The position numbers and the translations under genes were made by a program. Below are positions 44,301 to 51,040 of a stretch of DNA of 64,000 bases, piece by piece (position 1 is the stretch's first letter; the number at the start of each line of letters is the position of its first letter). The notes beneath the pieces are model-generated. The model saw nothing but the letters and a program-made list of their open reading frames with translations. It was not told the origin of the DNA and made no database searches. Source of the stretch: ZC4RG20 sp036381515 (lineage in GTDB: Bacteria > Pseudomonadota > Gammaproteobacteria > Steroidobacterales > Rariloculaceae). Where the stretch lies: the NCBI GenBank assembly GCA_036381515.1, contig DASVCR010000065.1, positions 75,613-139,612 on the forward strand. Direction: 5' to 3'.

Positions 44301-44473
44301 TCGGCGCGCAGGTCGGCGTCCAGCCGTTCGGCGGCGTGGGACTCTCCGGGACCGGGCCCAAGGCCGGCGGGCCGCATTACCTGCCGAGGTTCGCGAGCGA
44401 GCAGACATATACCGTGAACACGATGGCGATCGGCGGCAATCCGACGCTGCTCTCGATGCAGGGCGACGATTGA
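41312..44473 (+). CDS. putA: Bifunctional proline dehydrogenase / P5C dehydrogenase PutA
   Basis: 1053-residue bifunctional flavoenzyme converting proline to glutamate. The proline dehydrogenase barrel (about 150-480) has VSIKLSALHPRYE, PVRLVKGAYWDTEIKRAQ, FTRKTSTDVSYLACAR, FATHNAHTVAW and a YAPVGSHEDLLPYLVRRLLENG FAD region. The ALDH domain (about 545-1030) has SPWNFPLAIFTGQIAAALVAGN, AETGGVNAMIVDSSA and GQRCSALR with the catalytic Cys. It starts directly with a helical arm and lacks the N-terminal ribbon-helix-helix DNA-binding domain of trifunctional PutA, so it should not repress its own gene; this is a type-A PutA. The ATG at 41312 has only a weak ribosome-binding site. Confidence 0.96.
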   Translation: MTKMPSRDWLFRADEPPLLSGGEPIAKLWLADETSAVEFLLDHARLPAAANAAVMREARALVESIRRKRSEGLDAFLAEYDLSSTEGIVLMCLAEALLRIPDDETADKLIAEKLGDADWHAHIGASESLFVNASTWALMLTGRLVRAEELPGQPLHGVLARLMDRVGDKVVRAALRQAMRILGHQFVIGRTIEEALRRADDAPEYCYSFDMLGEAALTAADADRYFDAYHHAIDALRARGSADGDVTTAPSISVKLSALHPRYEHAQASRAVPEIAARLEELVIAAADAGSAVTIDAEEADRLELSLAVFERVFRRRTLAHTSGAFGIAVQAYQKRAWPVIRWLEELGHGKHRVIPVRLVKGAYWDTEIKRAQQLGLAGYPVFTRKTSTDVSYLACARALLHESPHLYPQFATHNAHTVAWLMHVGARDRFEFQRLHGMGEELYGELLKSSHFDRPVRVYAPVGSHEDLLPYLVRRLLENGANTSFVNRVTRADAPIEQVTADPVDATERRLGALPHPRIPLPVAIFGRERANARGVNLADGLELKRLASSLARTAPGTWEAAPIVDGQRRAGRIVEQRDPADRRRVVGRVAWASADDARDALAVAHDAWREWNDARVDVRASVLERAADRFEADAPELIARCIAETGKTVADAVAEVREAVDYLRYYAAEARKLFTAPVVLPGPTGEHNELRLDGRGVFVCISPWNFPLAIFTGQIAAALVAGNTVIAKPAEQSALVAARAVELLAAAGLPREVLQFLPGDGPALAEALLPDGRVAGVVFTGSVETARAIDRMLSGRDGPLATLIAETGGVNAMIVDSSALPEQVVRDAIVSAFDSAGQRCSALRLLCLQDDTAGRILEMLRGHMAELVIGDPALLSTDVGPVIDEDARRMLAAHVDALRDRVRFQCPLGPEHEHGTFFPPTLIELDHAGDLTREVFGPVLHYVRYAEHRLDDVIDAINATGYGLTLGVHSRIDSVARTVAKRARVGNVYVNRNTIGAQVGVQPFGGVGLSGTGPKAGGPHYLPRFASEQTYTVNTMAIGGNPTLLSMQGDD

Positions 44474-44613
44474 CGCGCGTCAGGAACTGACGCTCCGTGT
44501 CACCCGCATTGGACATAACGGCGCCGCGGCCGCGAATATCGCGCATCGGTAAGTGGTGGCATGGGATTTGCTCGATAGGGCCGGATATTTCGACGACCGG
44601 CACAAGAACGAAC

Positions 44614-44907
44614 ATGGACATCAGAGTGATGGACGAACGCTCGGTCCCGGCACCGTCGGAGCCGGACTATGTCCGGGTGCGAGTCTTTGCCGACCCCGAG
44701 CAGGACACGATGACCCTCGCGACGATCGAGCGGATCGTCTGCAAGCCGAACGAGAAGCGCTCGTGGCTCGCGCAGCGCGTGAAGAAGCTCGTCGAGAAGC
44801 AGCCGATGACGCGGGACGCGGCGCTCGGCTTCGCGCGGCTCTACGCGGCTCGGAAGCGGATCAAGCTCGTGCTGACCGCGGACGAGTCCGAGCGCGGCTC
44901 GAACTGA
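44614..44907 (+). CDS. Small hypothetical protein
   Basis: 97 residues, no family recognised. It begins MDIRVMDERSVPAPSEPDYV and contains a basic middle stretch (KPNEKRSWLAQRVKKLVEKQPMTRDAA) followed by FARLYAARKRIKLVLTADE. The charged, helix-rich composition suggests a small soluble protein, and the codon usage matches its neighbours. The ATG at 44614 was preferred over an upstream ATG at 44497, whose extra 39 residues look non-coding. It lies between putA and the radical SAM gene on the same strand but with gaps of about 100-140 bases, so co-transcription is uncertain. Confidence 0.55.
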   Translation: MDIRVMDERSVPAPSEPDYVRVRVFADPEQDTMTLATIERIVCKPNEKRSWLAQRVKKLVEKQPMTRDAALGFARLYAARKRIKLVLTADESERGSN

Positions 44908-45007
44908 CGACGCGGTCTCGAGCGCGGGCGACGACGCCGGCGAAACGCCGATCCGATCCGCCCGCAGCCGCGTTGCGCACCTCCCTGATCGGGCGTACAG
45001 TAACTGT

Positions 45008-46096
45008 ATGCCCACCCACCCGCCGCACGAGCGGCCGCGCAAGGGGCGCGGCGCGACGCTGAATCTCGAAGGCCGCTTCGCGTCCTGCGAGCACACGCGG
45101 GACGACGACGGCTGGGGGTCTCTAGACGAGCCGCTGCCCCCGCTCGAAACCGTCGTGCAGCCGGAGGCCGCGCGCTCGATCGTGAGCCGCAACGATTCGC
45201 CGGACCTGCCGTTCACGCAGTCGATCAACCCGTACCGGGGATGCGAGCACGGCTGCGTCTATTGCTACGCGCGGCCGAGCCACGCGTACGTCGATCTGTC
45301 GCCCGGCCTCGATTTCGAGACGAAGCTGTTCTACAAGCGCGATGCCGCCGCACGCCTCGCCGAGACGTTCCGCAGGCGGGGCTATCGGCCGAGCCCGATC
45401 ATGCTCGGCGCGAACACCGACGCGTACCAGCCGATCGAGCGCGAGCTGCGCGTCACGCGATCGATCCTCGAGGTCATGCGCGATTTCCGGCATCCGGTCG
45501 CGATCATCACGAAGAGCGCGCTCGTGCTGCGAGACGTCGACCTGCTCGCCGAGCTCGCAGCGGACGACCTCGTGCAGGTCACCGTCTCGATCACGACGCT
45601 CGATGCCGAGGTCAAGCGCACGCTCGAGCCGCGCGCGGCGGGCCCCGCCGCGCGGTTGCGCGCGGTGCGGGAGCTCCGCTCGGCCGGCGTGCCGACCGGC
45701 GTGATGATCGCGCCGGTCATCCCGGCGATCACCGACCACGAGATCGAGCGGATCGTCGCCGCCGCGGCGGACGCGGGCGCCGAGCGCGCCGGCTACGTGA
45801 TGCTGCGCCTGCCGTACGAGGTCAAGACGCTGTTCCGCGCGTGGCTCGAGGCACACTACCCGCAGCGCGCCGCCCACGTGATGAGCCTCGTGCACGAGAT
45901 GCGCGGCGGGCGCGACAACGATCCGCGTTTCGGCACTCGGATGCGCGGTGAAGGCGCGTACGCGGAGCTGATCGCGAGACGGTTCCGCGTCGCGTGCCGC
46001 AGGCACGGCCTGCCCCGCGCGGAAACGCGGACGCTCCGCACGGATCTGTTCGCGCCGCCGGCGCGGCGCGGCGATCAGCTCGACCTGCTCACGTGA
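45008..46096 (+). CDS. PA0069-family radical SAM protein
   Basis: 362-residue radical SAM protein. The Fe-S cluster loop is GCEHGCVYCYARPSH with C79, C83 and C86 (CxxxCxxC), preceded by the family's SINPYRGCEHGC signature and a Lys/Arg-rich N-terminus (RPRKGRGATLNLEGRF). Family proteins are widespread in Proteobacteria and related to spore photoproduct lyase-type enzymes, but no reaction has been proven. ANTDAYQPIERELRVTRSILEVMRDF and TLDAEVKRTLEPRAAGP are standard PA0069 motifs. The ATG at 45008 follows a short AT-rich stretch (CAGTAACTGT). The final residues DQLDLL are conserved in the family. Confidence 0.93.
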   Translation: MPTHPPHERPRKGRGATLNLEGRFASCEHTRDDDGWGSLDEPLPPLETVVQPEAARSIVSRNDSPDLPFTQSINPYRGCEHGCVYCYARPSHAYVDLSPGLDFETKLFYKRDAAARLAETFRRRGYRPSPIMLGANTDAYQPIERELRVTRSILEVMRDFRHPVAIITKSALVLRDVDLLAELAADDLVQVTVSITTLDAEVKRTLEPRAAGPAARLRAVRELRSAGVPTGVMIAPVIPAITDHEIERIVAAAADAGAERAGYVMLRLPYEVKTLFRAWLEAHYPQRAAHVMSLVHEMRGGRDNDPRFGTRMRGEGAYAELIARRFRVACRRHGLPRAETRTLRTDLFAPPARRGDQLDLLT

Positions 46097-46127
46097 CGGC
46101 GTGAAGACCGCCGCGGCGCGGCTCGAG

Positions 46128-46709
46128 TCATTCGTCGTGGAGCTTCAGCCCGGGCCAGCGGCGCAGGCGCGGCGACTCGATGTCGAAGAGATCGAGCACG
46201 CGGCCGATGCTCTGGTCGACCATCGCGTCGATCGACTCGAGCTTCGCGTAGAACGCCGGCATCGGCGGGAAGACGATTCCGCCCAACTCGGTCACCGTGA
46301 CCATGTTGCGCAGGTGCACGAGATGCAGCGGGCTTTCGCGGACCATCAGCACGACGCGGCGCCTCTCCTTGAACGCGACGTCCGCGGCGCGCGAGACGAG
46401 CGTGTCGGTCACGCCTGTCGCGACGGCGGCGAGCGTCTTCATCGAGCACGGCGCGATGATCATGCCGTGCGTGCGGAACGAGCCGCTCGCGATGCTCGCG
46501 CCGACGTCCCGCTCCGCGTGCACGACGTCGGCGAGGCGCTCGACGTCGCGGCGCGTCATGTCGAGCTCCGCGGCGATGGTCAGCGCAGCGGCCCGCGTGA
46601 CGATCAGGTGCGTCTCGACGCCGTCGACCTCTTTGAGCGTCTCGAGCAGCCGCACGCCGTAGACCGCGCCGCTCGCGCCGGTCATCGCAATGACAATCCG
46701 CCGGATCAC
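46128..46709 (-). CDS. ubiX: Flavin prenyltransferase UbiX
   Basis: 193-residue enzyme adding a dimethylallyl group to FMN to make the prenylated flavin cofactor of UbiD-type decarboxylases in ubiquinone synthesis and aromatic acid metabolism. Family motifs: IAMTGASGAVYGVRLLETL (FMN-binding loop), ASIASGSFRTHGMIIAPCSMKTLAAVATG, VVLMVRESPLHLVHLRNM and PMPAFYAKLESIDAMVDQSIGRVLDLF. The GTG at 46709 is supported by GGAGGGG immediately upstream. No ubiD gene is in view; the partner must be elsewhere. Its promoter region borders a long block of dispersed repeats. Confidence 0.95.
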   Translation of the reverse strand: MIRRIVIAMTGASGAVYGVRLLETLKEVDGVETHLIVTRAAALTIAAELDMTRRDVERLADVVHAERDVGASIASGSFRTHGMIIAPCSMKTLAAVATGVTDTLVSRAADVAFKERRRVVLMVRESPLHLVHLRNMVTVTELGGIVFPPMPAFYAKLESIDAMVDQSIGRVLDLFDIESPRLRRWPGLKLHDE

Positions 46710-46727
46710 GTCCCCTCCGGGCCAAAA

Positions 46728-47395
46728 TTGGGGTCAGAGCCCGTTTCAGTCTAAGCGACGTAATTGTGTCAGACACCTTTTCCGTGGAAATTCGTGTCAG
46801 ACACCTTTTTCGACGAGGGGAATTGGGGTCAGAGCCCTTTTCCGAACTTTGCGGTAAGGGTATTTGGGGTCGAAGGGATTATTTTGGGGTCGGAGCCCTT
46901 TTTCAGGCGTTGCGGCAAGGGCAATTGGGATTAGATCAGAGCCTTTTCAGACTTTGCGGCAAAGCGTTTTCAGACTTTGCGGCAAAGCGAGACGAGGGAA
47001 ATTGGGTCAGAGGCCTTTTCCACAAGCCCATTTTGCACAAGTCCATTTCCAGGCCTTTTCCAGGAGCCCTTTTCCGGCCCTTTTCCAGCCCTTTTTCAGA
47101 AGCACTTTTCCAGGAGCCCTTTTCGAGAAGCACTTTTCCAGAAGCACTTTTCCAGCCTCTTCCAGGAGCCCTTTCCAGCAGCCCTGTCCCCGCAGACCTT
47201 ACCCCGGCGCCCTTTTCCGCCGTCCCTCTTTAGTGATTCAGATCAGACACCATTTTCGACTAACCACGACCCAGCGCTGACCGCGCTTTGCCGAACAACG
47301 CGTCTGTGACCCCGGGTCCCGTCTGACCCGCATCTCCGTTTTGTCGAAAAAAGGGCTCTGACCCCAATTTCCCGCTGACCCCAAATTCCTGCCGC
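46728..47395. repeat. Block of dispersed GTGTCAGACACC / GGGTCAGAGCCC-type repeats
   Basis: The 744-base gap between ubiX and modB has no credible gene. It is filled with many copies of two short cores: GTGTCAGACACCTTTTTC-like (46767, 46794, degenerate near 47239) and GGGGTCAGAGCCC-like followed by TTTTTC (46730, 46826, 46893; reversed GGGCTCTGACCCC at 47355). Between them lies a T-rich, low-complexity run of AGGAGCCCTTTTCC and AGAAGCACTTTTCC units (about 47050-47180) and a duplicated CAGACTTTGCGGCAAAGCG (46947 and 46971). The block is visibly AT-richer than the rest of the window. Reading frames inside are made only of repeat translations. Confidence 0.85.
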
Positions 47396-47453
47396 ATTGA
47401 CAACGTCTCGCCCGGCATGGCTACATTCGGCCGCCGCCACAGCCGGAGCCCCC

Positions 47454-48143
47454 ATGGACGAACTCGAGCTCGGGCCGGTCTGGCTCAGCCTCAAGCTCGC
47501 GAGCGCGACCGTCGTCGCGCTGCTCGTCGTCGCGACGCCGCTCGCGTGGTGGCTCGCGTTCACACGCGCGCGCTGGCGCGCCGCGGTCGAGGCCGTGGCG
47601 GCGCTGCCGCTCGTGCTGCCGCCGACGGTGCTCGGCTTCTACCTGCTGATTCTGCTCGGGCCGAGCGGCGCGATCGGCCGCTGGTGGGTCGAGCTCACGG
47701 ACTCGACGCTGACGTTCTCGTTCACGGGGCTCGTCGTCGCATCGATCGTCTACTCGTTCCCGTTCGCCGTGCAGCCGCTACAGGGCGCGTTCGAGCGCAT
47801 CGGCCGCGCGCCGCTCGAGGCGGCCGCGACGCTCGGCGCCTCACCGCTCGAGGCATTCTTCCGCGTCGCGTCGCCGATGGCGCTGCGCGGCTATGTCTCC
47901 GCGGTCGTGCTCGTATTCGCGCACACGCTCGGCGAGTTCGGCGTCGTGCTGATGGTCGGAGGCAGCATTCCGGGCGAGACCCGCGTCGTGTCGATCGCGG
48001 TCTACGAGCACGTCGAGACGCTCCAATACGGTCAGGCGCACGTGCTGTCGGCCGGCCTCCTCGTCTTCTCGTTCCTCGTGCTGCTCGCAGTGTACGTGAT
48101 CAACCGCCGCATCCCGCTCGGCGCCGGATACGCCGTTGGCTGA
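47454..48143 (+). CDS. modB: Molybdate ABC transporter permease ModB
   Basis: 229-residue inner-membrane permease with five or six helices and the cytoplasmic EAA loop that docks the ATPase (FERIGRAPLEAAATLGASPLEAFFRVASP). Signatures LPLVLPPTVLGFYLLILLGP and HTLGEFGVVLMVGGSIPGETRVVSIAVYEHVETL are specific to ModB. It overlaps modC by eight bases. The molybdate-binding protein gene modA, normally just upstream, is missing: the space holds the repeat block. The ATG at 47454 is preferred over an upstream in-frame ATG (47397) inside the repeat-bordering sequence. Confidence 0.93.
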   Translation: MDELELGPVWLSLKLASATVVALLVVATPLAWWLAFTRARWRAAVEAVAALPLVLPPTVLGFYLLILLGPSGAIGRWWVELTDSTLTFSFTGLVVASIVYSFPFAVQPLQGAFERIGRAPLEAAATLGASPLEAFFRVASPMALRGYVSAVVLVFAHTLGEFGVVLMVGGSIPGETRVVSIAVYEHVETLQYGQAHVLSAGLLVFSFLVLLAVYVINRRIPLGAGYAVG

Positions 48144-49233
48144 GCTCGTCCTCGACGTCGCGCTCGAGCGCGGCAGCTTCGCGCTCGCGGTCCGCGAGAC
48201 GATCGATCTCGCCGGCATCACCGCGCTGTTCGGGCCGAGCGGCTCGGGCAAGACGACGCTCCTCCGCATCATCAGCGGGCTCGAGACGGCCGCCGACGGC
48301 GACGTCACGTTCGACGGCGAGCGCTGGCAGGCGTCGGGCGTGCACGTGCCGCCGCACAAGCGGCGCGTCGGCTACGTGTTCCAGGACGGGCGGCTCTTCG
48401 CGCACCTGACCGTCGCGAAGAACCTGGCCTTCGGCTTCGGGCGGCGCGCGGAACGCGAGCGCGCGGCGATCCGCTTCGACGACGTCGTCGCCGCGCTCGA
48501 CCTCGCCCCGCTCCTTTCGCGCAGGCCCGCGTCGCTGTCCGGCGGCGAGCAGCAGCGGGTCGCGATCGGCCGGGCGCTGCTCGCGGGCCCGCGGCTGCTC
48601 CTGATGGACGAGCCGATGTCGTCGCTCGACGTGCGCCGCAAGGCCGAGATCCTGCCTTACATCGAGCGGCTGCCGGAAGCGTTCGGGCTGCCCGTGCTCT
48701 ACGTGACGCACAGCGTCGACGAGGTCGCGCGGCTCGCGTCGTCCGTCGTGCTCTTGAGCGATGGGCAGGTCGTCGGCCGCGGCCTGGTTGCCGAGATCCT
48801 CGAGCGGATCGACCTGTGGCCGGTCACCGGACGGCTCGACGCCGGCACGCTGGTCGAGACCGTCGTCGACGACGCGCGGGCCGGCATGGCGTCGCTCGTG
48901 CTCGGCCGGCAGCGGCTGCGCGTGCCGCTCGCGGGCACGCCCGTCGGCACGAAGATCAGGCTCCGCATCCTTGCGCGCGACGTCGCGATCGCGACCGAGA
49001 AGCCCCGCGCGATCAGCATCCGCAACGTGCTCGAGGCCGAGATCCTGAGCGTCGACTTCTACGGCCCCGTCTACGTCGAGCTGCTGCTCGACGTAGACGG
49101 CCGGCACCTGCGCTCGCGCATCACGCGCGAGGCGTTCGACGAGCTCGGGCTCGACGTCGGCCGGCGCGTCTACGCGCTGATCAAGAGCGTCGCGTTCGAG
49201 GATCGCGGAGTGGGGGACGCCGCGGGCGTGTAG
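48136..49233 (+). CDS. modC: Molybdate ABC transporter ATP-binding protein ModC
   Basis: 365-residue ATPase that powers molybdate uptake with ModB. Walker A GPSGSGKT, Q-loop GYVFQDGRLFAHL, signature LSGGEQQRVAIGRAL, Walker B LLLMDEPMSSLD and H-loop THSVDE are all intact. The C-terminal region (about 280-355) is the TOBE/Mop-type regulatory domain that binds oxyanion (IRLRILARDVAIATEKP, ISIRNVLEAEIL). The start is a TTG at 48136 overlapping modB, consistent with coupled translation. A perfect 22-bp-arm hairpin lies 28 bases past the stop codon. Confidence 0.93.
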   Translation: MAELVLDVALERGSFALAVRETIDLAGITALFGPSGSGKTTLLRIISGLETAADGDVTFDGERWQASGVHVPPHKRRVGYVFQDGRLFAHLTVAKNLAFGFGRRAERERAAIRFDDVVAALDLAPLLSRRPASLSGGEQQRVAIGRALLAGPRLLLMDEPMSSLDVRRKAEILPYIERLPEAFGLPVLYVTHSVDEVARLASSVVLLSDGQVVGRGLVAEILERIDLWPVTGRLDAGTLVETVVDDARAGMASLVLGRQRLRVPLAGTPVGTKIRLRILARDVAIATEKPRAISIRNVLEAEILSVDFYGPVYVELLLDVDGRHLRSRITREAFDELGLDVGRRVYALIKSVAFEDRGVGDAAGV

Positions 49234-49260
49234 GTTGCCTGGGGGAAGGGCCCCGACGAT

Positions 49261-49306
49261 GTGTCAGACACCTTTTTCGGCCGAGGCCGAAAAAGGTGTC
49301 TGACAC
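49261..49306. terminator. Perfect 22-bp-arm hairpin of the GTGTCAGACACC repeat family
   Basis: Left arm 49261-49282 (GTGTCAGACACCTTTTTC plus GGCC) and right arm 49285-49306 are exact reverse complements with a 2-base loop. It sits between the 3' ends of modC and the convergent HAD gene. It would fold in transcripts from either side; a T-run occurs inside the stem rather than after it, so it may block read-through or protect 3' ends. Confidence 0.65.
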
Positions 49307-49320
49307 GTCACAGCCACACG

Positions 49321-50136
49321 CTACAGCCCTCGGGTCAGCTCGCCGAGGCTACGAATCACGCGCGCACGGCCGGCGGAAGGCTCACCGTACCGCGCGATCA
49401 GCACCGGGCGCAGCCCGGCCGCGGCTGCGCCGTCGTAATCGTCGACGAGCGTGTCGCCGACGTGCAGCACGCGCGCCGGATCGACGCGAAGCCGCGCGAC
49501 CGCCTCGGCGAAGATCCGCGGATCCGGCTTCGCCGCGCCGACTTCCGCGGAGCAAAGGATCGCATCGAAGTATTCGGCGAGGCCGAGCTCCGTGCAGAAG
49601 TGCCCGAGCCCGCACGGCCAGTTGGAGACGATCGCGAGCGGGAAGCCTTCCGACCTGAGCGCGCCGAGAGACGCGGTGACATCGGAGAAGACCTCGAAGC
49701 TGTCCGGACCGAGCAGCTTCCACAGCGCATCGGCATGCAGCTCGGCCTCGTCGTCCCCGGCATCGATCTCGAGGTGTTCGAACAGGCGCTTCGCGAGCGT
49801 GATCCGTCGCGCGCGCCGCGCCTCCTTGGGCGCGGACGGCGCGCCGATCCGCTCGTAGCCCGCAAAGATCTCGTACAGGATCTCGTGGCGCCACGGCGCG
49901 CATTCGAAGCCGTGCGCGGCGAGGTAGTCCATCACGGCGCGGCCTCGGCCGTGACCCTCGCGATGGAACGCGAGCGTGTTGAAGAAATCGAACGTGACGG
50001 CGTCGATGCCGCGCAGCAGGCGGGCGAAGTCGGGGTTGGCCCCCTCCTTCGGTCCGTCCGCCGTGGGCGCCCTCGACGTGGTGCCGCCGAAAAGGGGCTC
50101 CGACCCCGATTTCACGTCGTGACGCGTGTCCGCCAA
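49321..50136 (-). CDS. HAD-superfamily hydrolase
   Basis: Haloacid dehalogenase-type phosphatase of up to 271 residues. Core motifs: VTFDFFNTLAFH (motif I, nucleophile Asp, with N at the DxDxT +2 region), IVSNWPCGLGHF (motif II, Ser/Asn), a Lys in KPDPRIFAEAV (motif III) and HVGDTLVDDYDGAAAAGLRPVLI (motif IV acidic pair). The cap lies between motifs I and II (C1 type). Substrate unknown. The first 30 residues of the longest frame are suspect: bases 50088-50113 are a GGGTCAGAGCCC-type dispersed repeat, translated here as SGSEPLF, so the true start is probably a later non-ATG codon near 50045-50080. Confidence 0.82.
   Translation of the reverse strand: MADTRHDVKSGSEPLFGGTTSRAPTADGPKEGANPDFARLLRGIDAVTFDFFNTLAFHREGHGRGRAVMDYLAAHGFECAPWRHEILYEIFAGYERIGAPSAPKEARRARRITLAKRLFEHLEIDAGDDEAELHADALWKLLGPDSFEVFSDVTASLGALRSEGFPLAIVSNWPCGLGHFCTELGLAEYFDAILCSAEVGAAKPDPRIFAEAVARLRVDPARVLHVGDTLVDDYDGAAAAGLRPVLIARYGEPSAGRARVIRSLGELTRGL
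50088..50113 (-). repeat. Dispersed repeat copy at the HAD gene 5' end
   Basis: CGAAAAGGGGCTCCGACCCC followed by GATTTC: a reverse-oriented copy of the GGGTCAGAGCCC family, identical in layout to units at 53946-53990. It lies within the 5' end of the longest HAD reading frame. Confidence 0.75.
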
Positions 50137-50149
50137 CCGAGCGGCCGGG

Positions 50150-51040
50150 TTAACCGGTGAATCCGTACAGCCGGTGCGGGTTGTCGACCAGCACCTTCTG
50201 CTGCAAGGCTGGGTCCGGCATCATCAGCGGGATCAGATCGACGAGATCGCCGTCGTTCGGCATGTGCTTCTTGATGTTCGGGTGCGGCCAGTCCGTGCCC
50301 CACAGGATGCGGTCCGGCGCGACCTCGAGCAGCGCCTGCGCGAACGGCACCGCGTCGTGGAACGGCGGCCCCGCGGACGAGATCCGCTCCGCGCCGCAGA
50401 TCTTGACCCAGCAGTTCTCCATGCGGGCCGTATCGAGCAGGATCTTGAACGGCTTCTGCTCGAGCCCGTCCTTCGTCGGCACGCGGCCCATGTGATCGAT
50501 GATGAACGGAACCGGGAGCTTGCGCAGCAGGCCCTCGAACTCGAGCAGATCCTTCGCGTCGAAGTGCAGCACGACGTGCCAGCCGAGCGGCGCGATCCGG
50601 TGCACGAGCTCGTCGAACTCGTCGAGGTCGGGCGTGCCGCCCAGGTGCGCGACGAAGTTGAAGCGGATGCCGCGGATGCCGCCGTCGTGCAGACGCTCGA
50701 GCTCGGCGTCCGTGATCGAGCGGTCGACGTTCGCGACACCGCGATAGCGCCCGCCGCTTTGCGCGATCGCGTCGAGGATCACCGTGTTGTCCGTGCCGTG
50801 GCAGCTCGCGTTCACGAGCACCGCGCGCTCGAGGCCGAGTATCTTCTGCAGCTCGATGAAGCGCTCGAGCGGCGCGTCCGGCGGCGTATACGTGCGATCC
50901 GGCGCGTAAGGATACTTGTCGCCCGGCCCGAAGATATGGCAGTGCGCGTCGCACGCCTTCGGCGGCGCCTTGTACTTCGGCGTCTTCGTGTTCGGATCGG
51001 GCGGCCTGCAGAACGGGATCTCGCGCGCCTCGCTGCTCAC
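50150..51040 (-). CDS. ligI: 2-pyrone-4,6-dicarboxylate hydrolase (LigI-like amidohydrolase)
   Basis: 296-residue amidohydrolase-superfamily enzyme predicted to open 2-pyrone-4,6-dicarboxylate in the protocatechuate 4,5-cleavage pathway. Motifs: DAHCHIFGPGDKYPYAPDR (HxH of strand 1), VLVNASCHGTDN, HFDAKDL (strand 4 His), IIDHMGRVP (strand 6) and WGTDWPHPN (strand 8 Asp), the LigI-type set in which the lone Asp activates water and no metal is needed. Partner evidence is strong: the gene starts with a GTG at 51040 in a GTGA overlap with a LigC-like dehydrogenase that makes its substrate. LigA/B dioxygenase, LigJ and LigK genes are not in the window. Confidence 0.88.
   Translation of the reverse strand: MSSEAREIPFCRPPDPNTKTPKYKAPPKACDAHCHIFGPGDKYPYAPDRTYTPPDAPLERFIELQKILGLERAVLVNASCHGTDNTVILDAIAQSGGRYRGVANVDRSITDAELERLHDGGIRGIRFNFVAHLGGTPDLDEFDELVHRIAPLGWHVVLHFDAKDLLEFEGLLRKLPVPFIIDHMGRVPTKDGLEQKPFKILLDTARMENCWVKICGAERISSAGPPFHDAVPFAQALLEVAPDRILWGTDWPHPNIKKHMPNDGDLVDLIPLMMPDPALQQKVLVDNPHRLYGFTG

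Noticed and set aside
41165..44377. 1070-codon reverse-strand frame opposite putA
   Set aside because: The forward strand encodes PutA with all motifs. The reverse frame is Arg/Glu/His/Leu-rich with no domain-like order, typical of an antisense shadow.
44497..44613. N-terminal extension of the small protein at 44614
   Set aside because: The additional 39 codons look random and the spacing of the preceding purines fits the ATG at 44614 no worse; kept the shorter form.
46766..47233. 155-codon frame in the repeat bank before modB
   Set aside because: Its sequence consists of translated repeat units (SEPF, ALFQ and similar) and has no ribosome-binding site or conserved pattern.
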